Assembly (NCBI GenBank): GCA_964469265.1 | Contig: CAYXYF010000034.1 | Coordinates: 1-17,073 of the forward strand | Origin: JAEYZS01 sp964469265 | GTDB lineage: Bacteria; Bdellovibrionota; Bdellovibrionia; Bdellovibrionales; JAEYZS01 | Direction: 5' to 3' | Length of the DNA stretch: 17,073 bases | Shown here: positions 5,554-13,584 of the stretch, one piece after another | Numbering within the stretch: position 1 is the first letter of the stretch | Layout of the letters: each line of letters opens with the position of its first letter | Notes under the pieces: generated by a model | What the model was told of the DNA's origin: nothing | What the model saw: only the letters and a program-made list of their open reading frames with translations | The model's database searches: none | Position numbers and translations under genes: made by a program

Positions 5554-6863
5554 GACTTTTGGTTCTTTAGCCAAGCGATATACTCATTCATTTTTTTCTC
5601 AAAACCGTGTCCCCGCGATTTGTAAAACTTTTTATCTTTGAGTTGGTCTGGAAGGAATTGCTGCTCTTGCCATCCGCGCTCACTGTTGTGGGCGTAACTA
5701 TAATCGTTACCGTATCCGTGGTCTTTCATCAGCTGAGTGGGTGCGTTTCGTACTGAAAGAGGAATCTCTAGGTTCCCTGAACGCCTCACCTCTCCTTGCG
5801 CTTCTCTGAAAGCCATGTAGGAAGAATTAGATTTTGGAGCCGAGGCAAGATAAACCACCACTTGCGCTAGATTAATTCCGCACTCGGGCAGACCAATAAT
5901 CTCCACAGCTCTAAAACCGTCATTGGCTATAGTTAGCGCGCGCGGATCAGCGTTACCGATATCTTCGGATGCTAAGATAACAAGTCTTCTTGCGATAAAC
6001 TTTGGATCCTCACCACCTTCTAACATTCTCACTAAATAATACACAGAGGCGTCGACGTCGGAACCTCGAATACTTTTTATAAACGCTGAAATGGTATCGT
6101 AGTGCGACTCTCCTGATTTATCATGATAGATAGTCTTAGAACCTAAAATCTCTTTTAGAGATTCCATCCCCATGGGAAGTAAGTCTGCACCGTTTGCAGA
6201 CTTATAATACAAAACAACTTCTTCTACTCTATTGAGGAGCCTTCGGGCATCACCATCGGCTAAGCGCAATACGTACTCTAACGCATCTTCTTTAAAAAAT
6301 TTTTCTAGATCTAAATCATATTGGTTAAATGCATTTGTCAAAATGTTTAAAAGAGACTCATCGTCATGTCTTTTAAATACGATAACTCTAGAACGACTAA
6401 GAAGTGCTGAGTTCACCTCAAAACTTGGGTTTTCTGTGGTAGCTCCGATTAAAATAATATCGCCCGTTTCAACATAGGGAAGGAGTACATCCTGCTGAGC
6501 CTTATTTAGTCTGTGAATTTCATCAATAAATAAGACGGTGGATTGTTGATAAAGCTTCTTTTTGTCTTTGGCAGCTTCACATCGTTCGCGAATCTCTTTT
6601 GCACCTGTTGCGATGGCGTTGAGTGCTATAAAATCTTTTTTTGTTTGATTCGCTATGATCTTAGCAAAAGTTGTTTTTCCTGTTCCTGGAGGCCCCCACA
6701 AAATTAAGCTCGGAAACTGATCGCTATCTAAACTTTTACGAAGCCAACCGCCTTCTTTTAAAATGTCTTCTTGCCCCATGAGTTTATCTAAGGACTGCGG
6801 GCGCAGGCGCTCAGCTAGCGGGCGCGATTGATCATTTGTTGTGTTGAGATCAAAAAGGTCCAT
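5550..6863 (-). CDS. rarA: replication-associated recombination protein RarA (MgsA), AAA+ ATPase
   Basis: This cytoplasmic AAA+ ATPase, related to clamp loaders and RuvB, acts at stalled replication forks. The 437-residue protein has the full family layout: RPLAERLRPQSLDKLMGQ at 14-31, Walker A GPPGTGKT at 57-64, Walker B LFIDEIH at 111-117, sensor 1 ATTENPSF at 141-148, the arginine-finger segment SRSRV at 156-160, and the C-terminal helical tetramerisation part (RGSDVDASVYYLVRMLEGGEDP, then AYAHNSERGW). The N-terminus MDLFDL resembles a weak sliding-clamp motif, but this is speculative. AAAAGGAGC sits just before the ATG. It follows pilQ by 59 bases on the same strand, so it could be read from the pil operon as well as its own promoter. 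It ends in a 4-base convergent overlap with mepA. Confidence 0.95.
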   Translation of the reverse strand: MDLFDLNTTNDQSRPLAERLRPQSLDKLMGQEDILKEGGWLRKSLDSDQFPSLILWGPPGTGKTTFAKIIANQTKKDFIALNAIATGAKEIRERCEAAKDKKKLYQQSTVLFIDEIHRLNKAQQDVLLPYVETGDIILIGATTENPSFEVNSALLSRSRVIVFKRHDDESLLNILTNAFNQYDLDLEKFFKEDALEYVLRLADGDARRLLNRVEEVVLYYKSANGADLLPMGMESLKEILGSKTIYHDKSGESHYDTISAFIKSIRGSDVDASVYYLVRMLEGGEDPKFIARRLVILASEDIGNADPRALTIANDGFRAVEIIGLPECGINLAQVVVYLASAPKSNSSYMAFREAQGEVRRSGNLEIPLSVRNAPTQLMKDHGYGNDYSYAHNSERGWQEQQFLPDQLKDKKFYKSRGHGFEKKMNEYIAWLKNQKS

Positions 6864-6922
6864 GCTCCTTTTCTAAGCGATGGACCCGAGATATTCAAGC
6901 GAGATTCAAATCATGCCGAATT

Positions 6923-9052
6923 TTATAGGTTCTCTATTTCGGCGTCACCTTCACTAAGTAGGTTAAACGCTTTATCTTTGTTTATAACTCTTGGAGTAAG
7001 GAAAATTAACAATTCGTTTTTATCGAATGTCATTTTATCTTGACCAAATAACCAACCGATTAGAGGAATTTTCCTAAGCAGCGGTAACCCTCGATTTCCT
7101 TCAGTATTATCGGTGCTGTAAATTCCACCCAGCACAGCGGTCTGCCCGTTTTCAACTAACACCGTACTCTTCGCACTTCTAGAGTTTAGAGAGCGCGCCC
7201 CAGTCTCTGGAGCAATTTGGTCGATGGCGCCTGCAAACTCTCTGAGAATTTCAGTCTGCAGGATAACTCCACCTTCAGCCGTAATTTGCGGTGTAACGTT
7301 AAGACTCAGTTTAACAGTCTTATATTCAACTGTTCTTGTCACAGCACCTGTCGTTTGATCTTTAGTTTCGACGTAAGTTGGAAACTGTGTTGCCTGCTCA
7401 ATAATTGCGGGTTGGTTATTCAGCGTCATAATTCGCGGAGATGAAAGGATCTTAACTTTTTCATCAGACTCAAGCATATTGAGTTTTGCTGAAAGCGATA
7501 AGTATCCTGTGTGAACAATGTTTCCCGTCGCAATGTCCATTCCAACGGTACCTGCTGATTCTTCAGCCCAGTTAATACCGATGGCTCTTGTTGCAGCGGT
7601 TTTACTTTCGACGATTTTACCTTCGATATAAACTTGTGGAGTTTGAGTATCAAGACGCTGTAAAAGCTTTTCAATTTTTGTAACGTTTTCAGCAATGTCT
7701 TTTACGACTAAGTTATTCGTACGTTCATCGGCAGTTGCACTTCCGCGCGTACTCAAAAAGCCCTTAGCTTGCCCCTCGAGATCTTTAGCCTTGGCATAAG
7801 ACACAGGGAAAACCTTTACTCTGAGTGGCTCTAGCAGCTTTTGTGATTCTAATAATTGACGAGCAGAATCCGTCTCAGTTCTGATGCTAGCTAGTGTAGA
7901 AATTCTTAAAATATTTCCTTGGCGAATATAACCTAATTGCTTGGTCTGCATAATAACAACAAGGGCCTGATCCCAAGGAATTTGTCTTAGCTTTACAGAG
8001 ATTTTGCCCTTGATCTCATCGGATAAAACCAAGTTAACGCCACTTTCTTCAGAAATGAAGTTAATAACATCTCTTAACTCACCATCGAGAATCTCAATAG
8101 AAATCTTTTTTCCATAATACTTTGTGTCGCCCATTAAAAACTCATCAAGAGTTTTAGAGTTTAAAGCAATAGGCTTGTCGACTGCTGGACCAACTTCTGC
8201 TGTCTCGTATGCAACCTGCTCTTCAGCGTCACGAGGAACATCTGGCAATGGTGTAGCAGCAACGGCCGCACCTGGAATCACAACTAAAGAATTTCCCTCT
8301 TGCACAGTAGAAACTGGCGTTGCTTCTTTTAACTGAACAATAATTCGAACTTTATTTGTGCCTGGACGCTGATAAGCGTTTATCATTCCCACTGGTCCCG
8401 AAAATTCTTTCGTATTGTATGGACGCTGGAACTGAGAGGGTAGCTCTGCATTATCAAGTTCAATGATATATTGGTTGTTAGCAGGATTTTCCTGGGTTTC
8501 GAACCTCGCTGGTCCACTTGTTTGAATCACAATTGTCCCGCCGCTCTCATTTGCACGGTAATCTAAACCAGTCACACGAACAAACTCGTCTGCTGCCGAT
8601 AATTCATCTTCATAGGCTGGCGAGTCACTTTGCGCGAAAGGATCATCCATAGGTGGAATGTCCGCTTGATAATCTTCTTCCATTTGCTGTTCGCCTTCAA
8701 TGATTGGCTCTGGAACGTCTGCAGTATCCATTGGGGGAAACTCTTCTTGGAAAGCTTCGTCTTCAAATTGTTGATCAGGGAACTCTGATGCGAACTCATC
8801 TACTGGAGGCTGGGCCTCACTTTGCGCCATATCTTGTTCAAATCCCTGATCCCAATCTTGATCAACATCATCTAATCCTTCTTCTGGTCCGGCTGCATAG
8901 TCAGGATTATCTAATCTCTCGTCTAAACCTTCTTCAAGAGCGCTCATCTCTTGAGCGAACTCATCATTTTCGTCTGAAAACGAAGTACAGCTCAGTTGCG
9001 ATAAACACATTAAACCGACTAAGAAGATTGTGACTAAGCGATTTATAACCAT
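6923..9052 (-). CDS. pilQ: type IV pilus secretin PilQ
   Basis: PilQ forms the outer-membrane ring through which the pilus passes. The 709-residue order is as follows. An export signal covers 1-21, with C22 in a poor lipobox (QLSC). A strongly acidic, Gln/Pro-rich low-complexity stretch spans about 26-155. An AMIN wall-binding domain covers about 157-260 (VRVTGLDYR... to ...NSLVVIP). A linker follows to about 310. An STN/N0-like domain covers about 316-388 (ISIEILDGELRDVINFISEE, then IPWDQALVVIMQT). N1 spans about 411-468, and the secretin beta-domain about 472-692 (VKILSSPRIMTLNNQPAII, GQTAVLGGIYS, GLPLLRKIPLIGWLFG, NELLIFLTPRVI). Only one AMIN domain is seen; several homologues have two or three. 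The start codon overlaps the pilP stop by one base (TAATG). It is the last gene of pilMNOPQ. Confidence 0.96.
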   Translation of the reverse strand: MVINRLVTIFLVGLMCLSQLSCTSFSDENDEFAQEMSALEEGLDERLDNPDYAAGPEEGLDDVDQDWDQGFEQDMAQSEAQPPVDEFASEFPDQQFEDEAFQEEFPPMDTADVPEPIIEGEQQMEEDYQADIPPMDDPFAQSDSPAYEDELSAADEFVRVTGLDYRANESGGTIVIQTSGPARFETQENPANNQYIIELDNAELPSQFQRPYNTKEFSGPVGMINAYQRPGTNKVRIIVQLKEATPVSTVQEGNSLVVIPGAAVAATPLPDVPRDAEEQVAYETAEVGPAVDKPIALNSKTLDEFLMGDTKYYGKKISIEILDGELRDVINFISEESGVNLVLSDEIKGKISVKLRQIPWDQALVVIMQTKQLGYIRQGNILRISTLASIRTETDSARQLLESQKLLEPLRVKVFPVSYAKAKDLEGQAKGFLSTRGSATADERTNNLVVKDIAENVTKIEKLLQRLDTQTPQVYIEGKIVESKTAATRAIGINWAEESAGTVGMDIATGNIVHTGYLSLSAKLNMLESDEKVKILSSPRIMTLNNQPAIIEQATQFPTYVETKDQTTGAVTRTVEYKTVKLSLNVTPQITAEGGVILQTEILREFAGAIDQIAPETGARSLNSRSAKSTVLVENGQTAVLGGIYSTDNTEGNRGLPLLRKIPLIGWLFGQDKMTFDKNELLIFLTPRVINKDKAFNLLSEGDAEIENL

Positions 9053-9642
9053 TAATTTACCCCTTGTTGCATGCTCACATTCGAAAGTTTAAGAACTTTT
9101 GTTTGAAACGACTTTAATCCCTCTGGACTAATCAGTGGCTCCACAACAATGACTTCGCCCTCTCGAATTGCGGCAACGTAACCTCTTTCAGTTCCAATTT
9201 TTGAATTTTCAACTATTATGTGACTTTTCCCAGCAGGGTCTGCAACCAGCGCCTTGGGTTTACCCACGTCCCAAATTATTCCTACAAGTTTTAACTCCCC
9301 TAAAGCGACCTTTTGAAGTGGCTCTAAAGGAATCTCTGGAGAAAGCGCCAATCTTAACTCTGGATTTATATATGGCAGAAATGGATCTCTTCTGTCTGTA
9401 GGATTATAATTAATGTCTTCAAAAAATCCTTCCAATAAAGGATCCGTTGGCGCCTGGACAACTTCTGGCTGCTGTGGTTGTTCTGTTTGCGGCGGTTGTT
9501 GTGGTTGATTCATTTGATCTACTGGTGCCTGGAAATCATCTTGCGGTAGCACATTGGGCGCCGATTGCTCTGGAGGTAAAGTCTGCGCAACTGCTGCCGA
9601 GCACATAGCTATAAAAAGAGTCATCGCAATTAATCTCATCAT
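9052..9642 (-). CDS. pilP: type IV pilus assembly protein PilP
   Basis: PilP links the inner-membrane PilN-PilO pair to the periplasmic N-domains of PilQ. The 196-residue protein has an N-terminal signal (MMRLIAMTLFIAMCSAAVAQ), then a Gln/Pro-rich disordered linker (about 21-66). The family hallmark RRDPF is at 84-88, and the beta-sandwich domain spans about 108-172 (GELKLVGIIWDVGKPKALV, then KIGTERGYVAAI). PilP is normally an inner-membrane lipoprotein. Here the only early Cys (C14) is preceded by Met at -1, which does not fit a lipobox, whereas AVA-Q is a good signal peptidase I site. The start overlaps the pilO stop by four bases (ATGA) and the stop overlaps pilQ by one base. Confidence 0.93.
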   Translation of the reverse strand: MMRLIAMTLFIAMCSAAVAQTLPPEQSAPNVLPQDDFQAPVDQMNQPQQPPQTEQPQQPEVVQAPTDPLLEGFFEDINYNPTDRRDPFLPYINPELRLALSPEIPLEPLQKVALGELKLVGIIWDVGKPKALVADPAGKSHIIVENSKIGTERGYVAAIREGEVIVVEPLISPEGLKSFQTKVLKLSNVSMQQGVN

Positions 9643-10202
9643 TGCTTCCCCTCCTTATATTTAAATGCTGTTATCTTCCCGGTCATACGAAGGTTCGAAT
9701 GGTCATCCACAATTTCTTTTATCGTCAACTGCATGTCCGTCGGATGAAGAATGGTATCCTGCTTGGATAGTCGATACATAAATAACGCCAGCTGTGAATA
9801 TGATCCTTCAAACTCTACCTCTAATGGGACTTCGTCATAATAGTTCTTAGGTAAAACTTCTGCGGGCCGAGACTGAGTGATTCGCACCCCAGTACTTTTT
9901 GCATCCCGAGAAATATCAGAAAGTAAGCTGGTCACCGAAAGTGTCGCTGGAATCAAATCAGATGCCCGACTAAGTCCCATAGCAAGATTTGAAACTTCTT
10001 CTTTCATCATCGGGATTTCGTTGCTGAGGGTTTGCGCTTTGGCAAAATCATCTTGCTTTGTCTTGAGCTGAGTGTTGAGATTCGAAAGTTCCGTTTGAAG
10101 AGTTTCGACAACAGATAGGCTTCCCATATAATTGAACGCACCAAAGGCAACCCCAATTAAAAGAAAAATCAAAACTGGTAAATTTTCAATTTTTTCTTTC
10201 AT
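9639..10202 (-). CDS. pilO: type IV pilus inner-membrane protein PilO
   Basis: PilO dimerises with PilN in the inner membrane and contacts PilP. The 187-residue protein has a short cytoplasmic N-terminus (MKEKIENLP), one transmembrane helix (about 9-27), a periplasmic coiled coil (about 30-78, VETLQTELSNLNTQLKTKQD...), and a ferredoxin-like domain (about 85-180) with SLLSDISRDAKSTGVRI and the YSQLALFMYRLSKQ helix typical of PilO. The start overlaps the pilN stop by one base and the stop overlaps pilP by four. No separate ribosome binding site is needed because of coupling. Size and fold match the family. Confidence 0.93.
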   Translation of the reverse strand: MKEKIENLPVLIFLLIGVAFGAFNYMGSLSVVETLQTELSNLNTQLKTKQDDFAKAQTLSNEIPMMKEEVSNLAMGLSRASDLIPATLSVTSLLSDISRDAKSTGVRITQSRPAEVLPKNYYDEVPLEVEFEGSYSQLALFMYRLSKQDTILHPTDMQLTIKEIVDDHSNLRMTGKITAFKYKEGKQ

Positions 10203-10813
10203 TAAATATTCTCCAAATTGAATCGAATACTAAAAGCCTTCACAACACCCTGAGGTTCTGTCACTTCTTTTGAGTCAATCCATGTCACATCTGAGAAGTA
10301 AGCACTTTCTTCAAGGTTCTGCATAAATGAGGATATTGTAGTGTCTTCAATTGCACGCCCCTCAAGAGAAATAATCTGATCTTTTACGGACAACTTAGTA
10401 ATCCAAGCTCGATCTGGAATTAACGTTTGAAGAGCATCAAGGGTACGAACATAGCCATATCTTTCACGAGAAATACTTCGAATAGCGTTCATCTCTGTCG
10501 TCAATTTGCCTTTTTCTGCTTTCAGTTGTTCAATGATATTGAGTTGAGGCTGAAGTGCCGCAACCTGCTGTTCAACGTTGGTGATTTGCTTTCTTATATT
10601 CTCTTTGTCATTTTCAAGACCATTTTCAACAAACCACGTATAGACATACACAGCTATGATCGGAACAATCAGGAAGGCAAAGCGCTGTATGATCGGTTTG
10701 TTGCTACTCAGCTTGCCAACACCTGTTTGGTACTCGCTAACGAAGGTAGAGTCTGGTATGCCGCCACCACTTTTTTTCTTTCCTGCATCTTTGAGTAAAT
10801 TGACCTTAATCAT
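10202..10813 (-). CDS. pilN: type IV pilus inner-membrane protein PilN
   Basis: PilN is the bitopic membrane partner of PilO, and its N-terminal peptide binds the cytoplasmic PilM. The binding peptide MIKVNLL is at residues 1-7, matching the family INLL motif. Next is an unusually long Gly/Lys-rich and polar cytoplasmic linker (8-44), a transmembrane helix (about 45-62), a coiled coil (about 66-112) and a ferredoxin-like domain (about 118-203, LDALQTLIPDRAWITKLS...). The length is 203 aa. In well-studied PilN proteins the membrane helix begins about 20 residues in, so the linker here looks extended by about 20. The start overlaps the pilM stop by four bases. Confidence 0.93.
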   Translation of the reverse strand: MIKVNLLKDAGKKKSGGGIPDSTFVSEYQTGVGKLSSNKPIIQRFAFLIVPIIAVYVYTWFVENGLENDKENIRKQITNVEQQVAALQPQLNIIEQLKAEKGKLTTEMNAIRSISRERYGYVRTLDALQTLIPDRAWITKLSVKDQIISLEGRAIEDTTISSFMQNLEESAYFSDVTWIDSKEVTEPQGVVKAFSIRFNLENI

Positions 10814-11865
10814 CTGTCACCTACCTTGCGCAAGCCCAGACCAACTGCCACCGCAGCAAGAGGTGAAATTTGTGCTATGTATTCTTGTGCAATTACTTTC
10901 GTATCAACTTGGATATTTTCAAACGGGTCAAAAACCTCAACTGGAATTTGAGATAGGTTTGCAAGTGATTCCTTTAAGCCAATCATCAAGCTTCCCCCAC
11001 CTGTCACATATATTTTGTCGATGCGACTATGAGTTGAAGTCGAAGTAAAGAAATCTAAACTTTTACTTAATTCATCACAAAACGATTCATGAGCCACTTG
11101 AATGATCGGTTTTAGATCATCGGGCGCTGGTCTTCCGAGAGATATATCCAGCTTAAAACCTTCTGCCTCTTCAATGGAAACGCCCATGCCTTTTTGAATG
11201 TCTGACGTGTAAGAAAAACCCCCAAGCGGAATATCACGCGAGAAGACAGTTTCACCGTTTTCAATAACAACAAAGTTCGTGATGCCACTTCCAATATCAA
11301 AGATTGCAGCCGTTTCAGAAATTTGAGTTCCTCTGTTTTGAACAAAGCAGTTCGCAAGTGCAAAACTTGAAACATCTAAAATGGAACACGAAATGCCTGC
11401 AGCCTCTACGGTCTCAAGATAGTTCATGATTAAGTCTTTTTTTGCTGCAACCAAGAGGACATCCATTGTATCCACGTTCGACTGTGTTCCAGTCAGAACA
11501 TGGTACTCTAAATTAATTTCTTGAATATCAAATGGAATGTATTGTTCGGCTTCCCAGCGGATTTGTTCATCGAGTAGTTGCAAATCCATTTTCGGAAGAC
11601 TTACTCTTTTAACAATAACTGCAGTACCCCAAGTGCCAACAGAGGCATGTTTTCTTTTTGAATTTATTTTTTGAATGAGCTCTCTGATAGATTGGCTCAG
11701 TGTAACTGGATCAGTAATCTCGCCGCCCGCAAGTGTTCCTGCTGGAGTAGGAAGAACACCAAACGATAAAACTTTCGTTTTACGTTGGCCGAGATCTAGC
11801 TCAACAACTTTTATTGAGTTCGTTCCAATGTCGAGTCCTATGACTTTTTTCGAATCAAAAAACAT
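10810..11865 (-). CDS. pilM: type IV pilus assembly protein PilM (actin-like ATPase)
   Basis: PilM is the cytoplasmic actin/FtsA-like ATPase that grips the PilN N-terminus and couples the inner-membrane subcomplex to the motor. The 351-residue protein has phosphate-1 loop GLDIGTNSIKVVEL (10-23), a DEQIRWEAEQYIPFDI segment near 99-114, typical of PilM, phosphate-2 loop FDIGSGITNFVV (189-200), and the adenosine motif VTGGGSLMIGL in the C-terminal half. The length fits the family (about 350). The ribosome binding site is modest (GTAGGGACAACACGG before the ATG). It starts the pilMNOPQ unit, with a promoter candidate at 11934-11963 and a gap of 162 bases behind pilD. Confidence 0.95.
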   Translation of the reverse strand: MFFDSKKVIGLDIGTNSIKVVELDLGQRKTKVLSFGVLPTPAGTLAGGEITDPVTLSQSIRELIQKINSKRKHASVGTWGTAVIVKRVSLPKMDLQLLDEQIRWEAEQYIPFDIQEINLEYHVLTGTQSNVDTMDVLLVAAKKDLIMNYLETVEAAGISCSILDVSSFALANCFVQNRGTQISETAAIFDIGSGITNFVVIENGETVFSRDIPLGGFSYTSDIQKGMGVSIEEAEGFKLDISLGRPAPDDLKPIIQVAHESFCDELSKSLDFFTSTSTHSRIDKIYVTGGGSLMIGLKESLANLSQIPVEVFDPFENIQVDTKVIAQEYIAQISPLAAVAVGLGLRKVGDR

Positions 11866-11933
11866 CCGTGTTGTCCCTACTTAAATCGTGCCGTACTGGT
11901 CATTCTTTGACCTCAAGATACACTACATTCTTA

Positions 11934-11963
11934 ATTAAATCGCGGATTTGCAATAAGAGTCAA
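11934..11963 (-). promoter_or_regulatory. promoter candidate for pilMNOPQ
   Basis: The minus strand has TTGACT (11958-11963) and TTTAAT (11934-11939), each five of six consensus bases, 18 bases apart. A start near 11927 gives a leader of about 60 bases. That leader contains a small hairpin (GGTCA / TGACC, 11898-11912). This would let pilMNOPQ be expressed apart from the pilH-pilI-pilD genes upstream. Confidence 0.5.
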
Positions 11964-12004
11964 TTTACCGAAGGTCTAGCGAGCAACAGAGGGTTACTTT
12001 GTGA

Positions 12005-12025
12005 CTTAGGTCTTAGGACTTTAGG
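12005..12025. repeat. three short direct repeats (CTTAGG-type) upstream of pilM promoter
   Basis: CTTAGG (12005-12010), CTTAGG (12012-12017) and CTTTAGG (12019-12025) stand side by side, ending just after the pilD stop codon and about 42 bases upstream of the -35 of the pilM promoter. They may be a regulator site or a chance run; the spacing of seven bases is not helical. Confidence 0.4.
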
Positions 12026-12027
12026 CT

Positions 12028-12822
12028 CTACAGCCACGGAAAAAACAAATTTAGATACCATTTGGCAATCACATCACCACCAGCAATGTATATAACAGCA
12101 GCAAGTGCGATGTATGGTCCAAATGGGATTACTGTTTTAAGATTACCTTTAGCTTTAGCAATTAACATTATCCCGACAATACTCCCGAGGATGGACGATC
12201 CCAAAATAATAAACGGAACACTCATCCAACCCAAGACGGCTCCTATCCAAGCTAACAGCTTAATGTCACCGCCGCCCATGCCTTCTTCTTTTTTAATGAG
12301 ATAATAAACATAAGCTACCGCCCACAAAAACCCTCCTCCTAGCAACATGCCTAGCAGAGAATCCATAAACGCTCTTTCAGGGTTGAGCAGACCACCCAGT
12401 AAGCCTAAGGCAATTCCTGGTAAGGAAATTTTGTCAGGAATAATAAAGTGATCAAGATCAATAAAAGAAACTATAACCAGACCCAATAATAAAACTAACA
12501 CTTCTAAAAGGAACCAGCTAAATCCAAGTTTCATAAATGCGATAGCAAAAAGGAATCCAGTTAGTATTTCCACCAGACAATAACGAAAAGAAAACTTTAC
12601 ACCGCAATGGCGACATTTCCCTTTTAAAATCAACCATGAAAGGATGGGAATGTTATCGTAGAAACGAATATTCTTTTTACAGCTATAGCAGTGGCTAGAT
12701 GGCGTAACAACACTTTCATCTTTTGGAATTCTTAAAATAGCGACGTTTGCAAAACTCCCAAATAGGGCTCCGAAAATAAAAAAACAAAACGTCCAATAAG
12801 GGTTCATGACTTCATCAAACAA
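12028..12822 (-). CDS. pilD: prepilin peptidase/N-methyltransferase PilD
   Basis: PilD is the inner-membrane aspartic peptidase that removes leader peptides from type IV prepilins and methylates the new N-terminus. The 264-residue protein has the N-terminal FGALFGSFANVAILRIP motif, a cytoplasmic Zn-binding pair of CxxC motifs (C45/C48 and C70/C73), and about seven to eight hydrophobic segments. The catalytic aspartates lie in IDLDHFIIPD (121-130) and GMGGGDIKL (181-189, D186). The start chosen is TTG at 12822, with AGGAG eight bases upstream; ATG at 12807 is the alternative and lacks such a site. It overlaps the permease gene by eight bases. The position after an ABC transporter pair and before pilM matches Myxococcus. 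Confidence 0.94.
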   Translation of the reverse strand: MFDEVMNPYWTFCFFIFGALFGSFANVAILRIPKDESVVTPSSHCYSCKKNIRFYDNIPILSWLILKGKCRHCGVKFSFRYCLVEILTGFLFAIAFMKLGFSWFLLEVLVLLLGLVIVSFIDLDHFIIPDKISLPGIALGLLGGLLNPERAFMDSLLGMLLGGGFLWAVAYVYYLIKKEEGMGGGDIKLLAWIGAVLGWMSVPFIILGSSILGSIVGIMLIAKAKGNLKTVIPFGPYIALAAVIYIAGGDVIAKWYLNLFFPWL

Positions 12823-13582
12823 AATCTCTTCTCCTAAAAAGTACGATAGCCAAACTTAAGAAAAACAATATCCACCCTATGGCGTAAACTGTAGAGAATA
12901 AAACTGTCTTAGCTGGTACAAGCTCTGCATAAACGACTTGATTCATCCAGTTTAAATTTTCTAAATTCGGAAGCGTCCACTTTAAAACCTGACTAAAAGC
13001 TCTTAGAAGCTCGTTTTGCCCTCGAGAAACGATCTCCGCAAATCCATTCATGCCATGACCGATCAACAATAGTCCTACAACACAGCCGACAACAAGGATG
13101 GGGCGCACTACTACACCAAATAACAAAGTCATACTTAAAAGAACTAAAATCTCAAGAAAGATCCCATAAAAGGCAACGACATAGGAGAACGTCGGAACCC
13201 ACTGGATGACAGTAAGCAAACAGAGTAAAACAAATGCCAAGCCAAGGAGCAGTGTCATTAACATCGCTGCGAAGCCTAGAAATTTTCCTAAGATAAATTC
13301 ACTTCGACTTAACGGATAGGACATTAAAAACAGTATCGTTTTTTTATCAATTTCTCTGTAAACGAGAGTACTTCCCACAAACAGAGTCATACTGACGATG
13401 GCTAAAAATACGCCAGAGAATCCAAAATCAATGGTCAATCGAAGATTTTCATTGATGGAAAGTTGAGATAATAAAATGCTTAAGCCCAATAGCCCAAACG
13501 CAAAAAACAATAGAAGGTACAGGGCTTTATCTCTAATGAGTTCGATATAGGTATTTTTTGCTAAAGTCAAAATTGCATTCAT
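12815..13582 (-). CDS. pilI: ABC-2 type permease (PilI-like), type IV pilus cluster
   Basis: The 255-residue integral membrane protein has six predicted helices (roughly 20-40, 53-74, 103-127, 133-155, 159-176 and 229-250) and the cytoplasmic segment VYREIDKKTILFLMSYPLSRSEFILGK, the coupling-helix region typical of ABC-2 permeases. It starts two bases after the ATPase gene stop and overlaps pilD. In M. xanthus pilH (ATPase) and pilI (permease) lie immediately before pilD and are needed for pilus formation; the order here is the same, which is the main reason for the name. By sequence alone it is a generic ABC-2 permease. The transported substrate is not known. Confidence 0.75.
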   Translation of the reverse strand: MNAILTLAKNTYIELIRDKALYLLLFFAFGLLGLSILLSQLSINENLRLTIDFGFSGVFLAIVSMTLFVGSTLVYREIDKKTILFLMSYPLSRSEFILGKFLGFAAMLMTLLLGLAFVLLCLLTVIQWVPTFSYVVAFYGIFLEILVLLSMTLLFGVVVRPILVVGCVVGLLLIGHGMNGFAEIVSRGQNELLRAFSQVLKWTLPNLENLNWMNQVVYAELVPAKTVLFSTVYAIGWILFFLSLAIVLFRRRDFV

Positions 13583-13584
13583 AA

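Noticed and set aside
8704..9033. 109-codon plus-strand frame opposite the acidic part of pilQ
   Set aside because: It arises from the biased codon composition of the acidic low-complexity region; no start signal.
10656..11048. 130-codon plus-strand frame opposite pilN/pilM
   Set aside because: It is a shadow of two well-supported coupled genes on the other strand, has no ribosome binding site, and has poor protein character.
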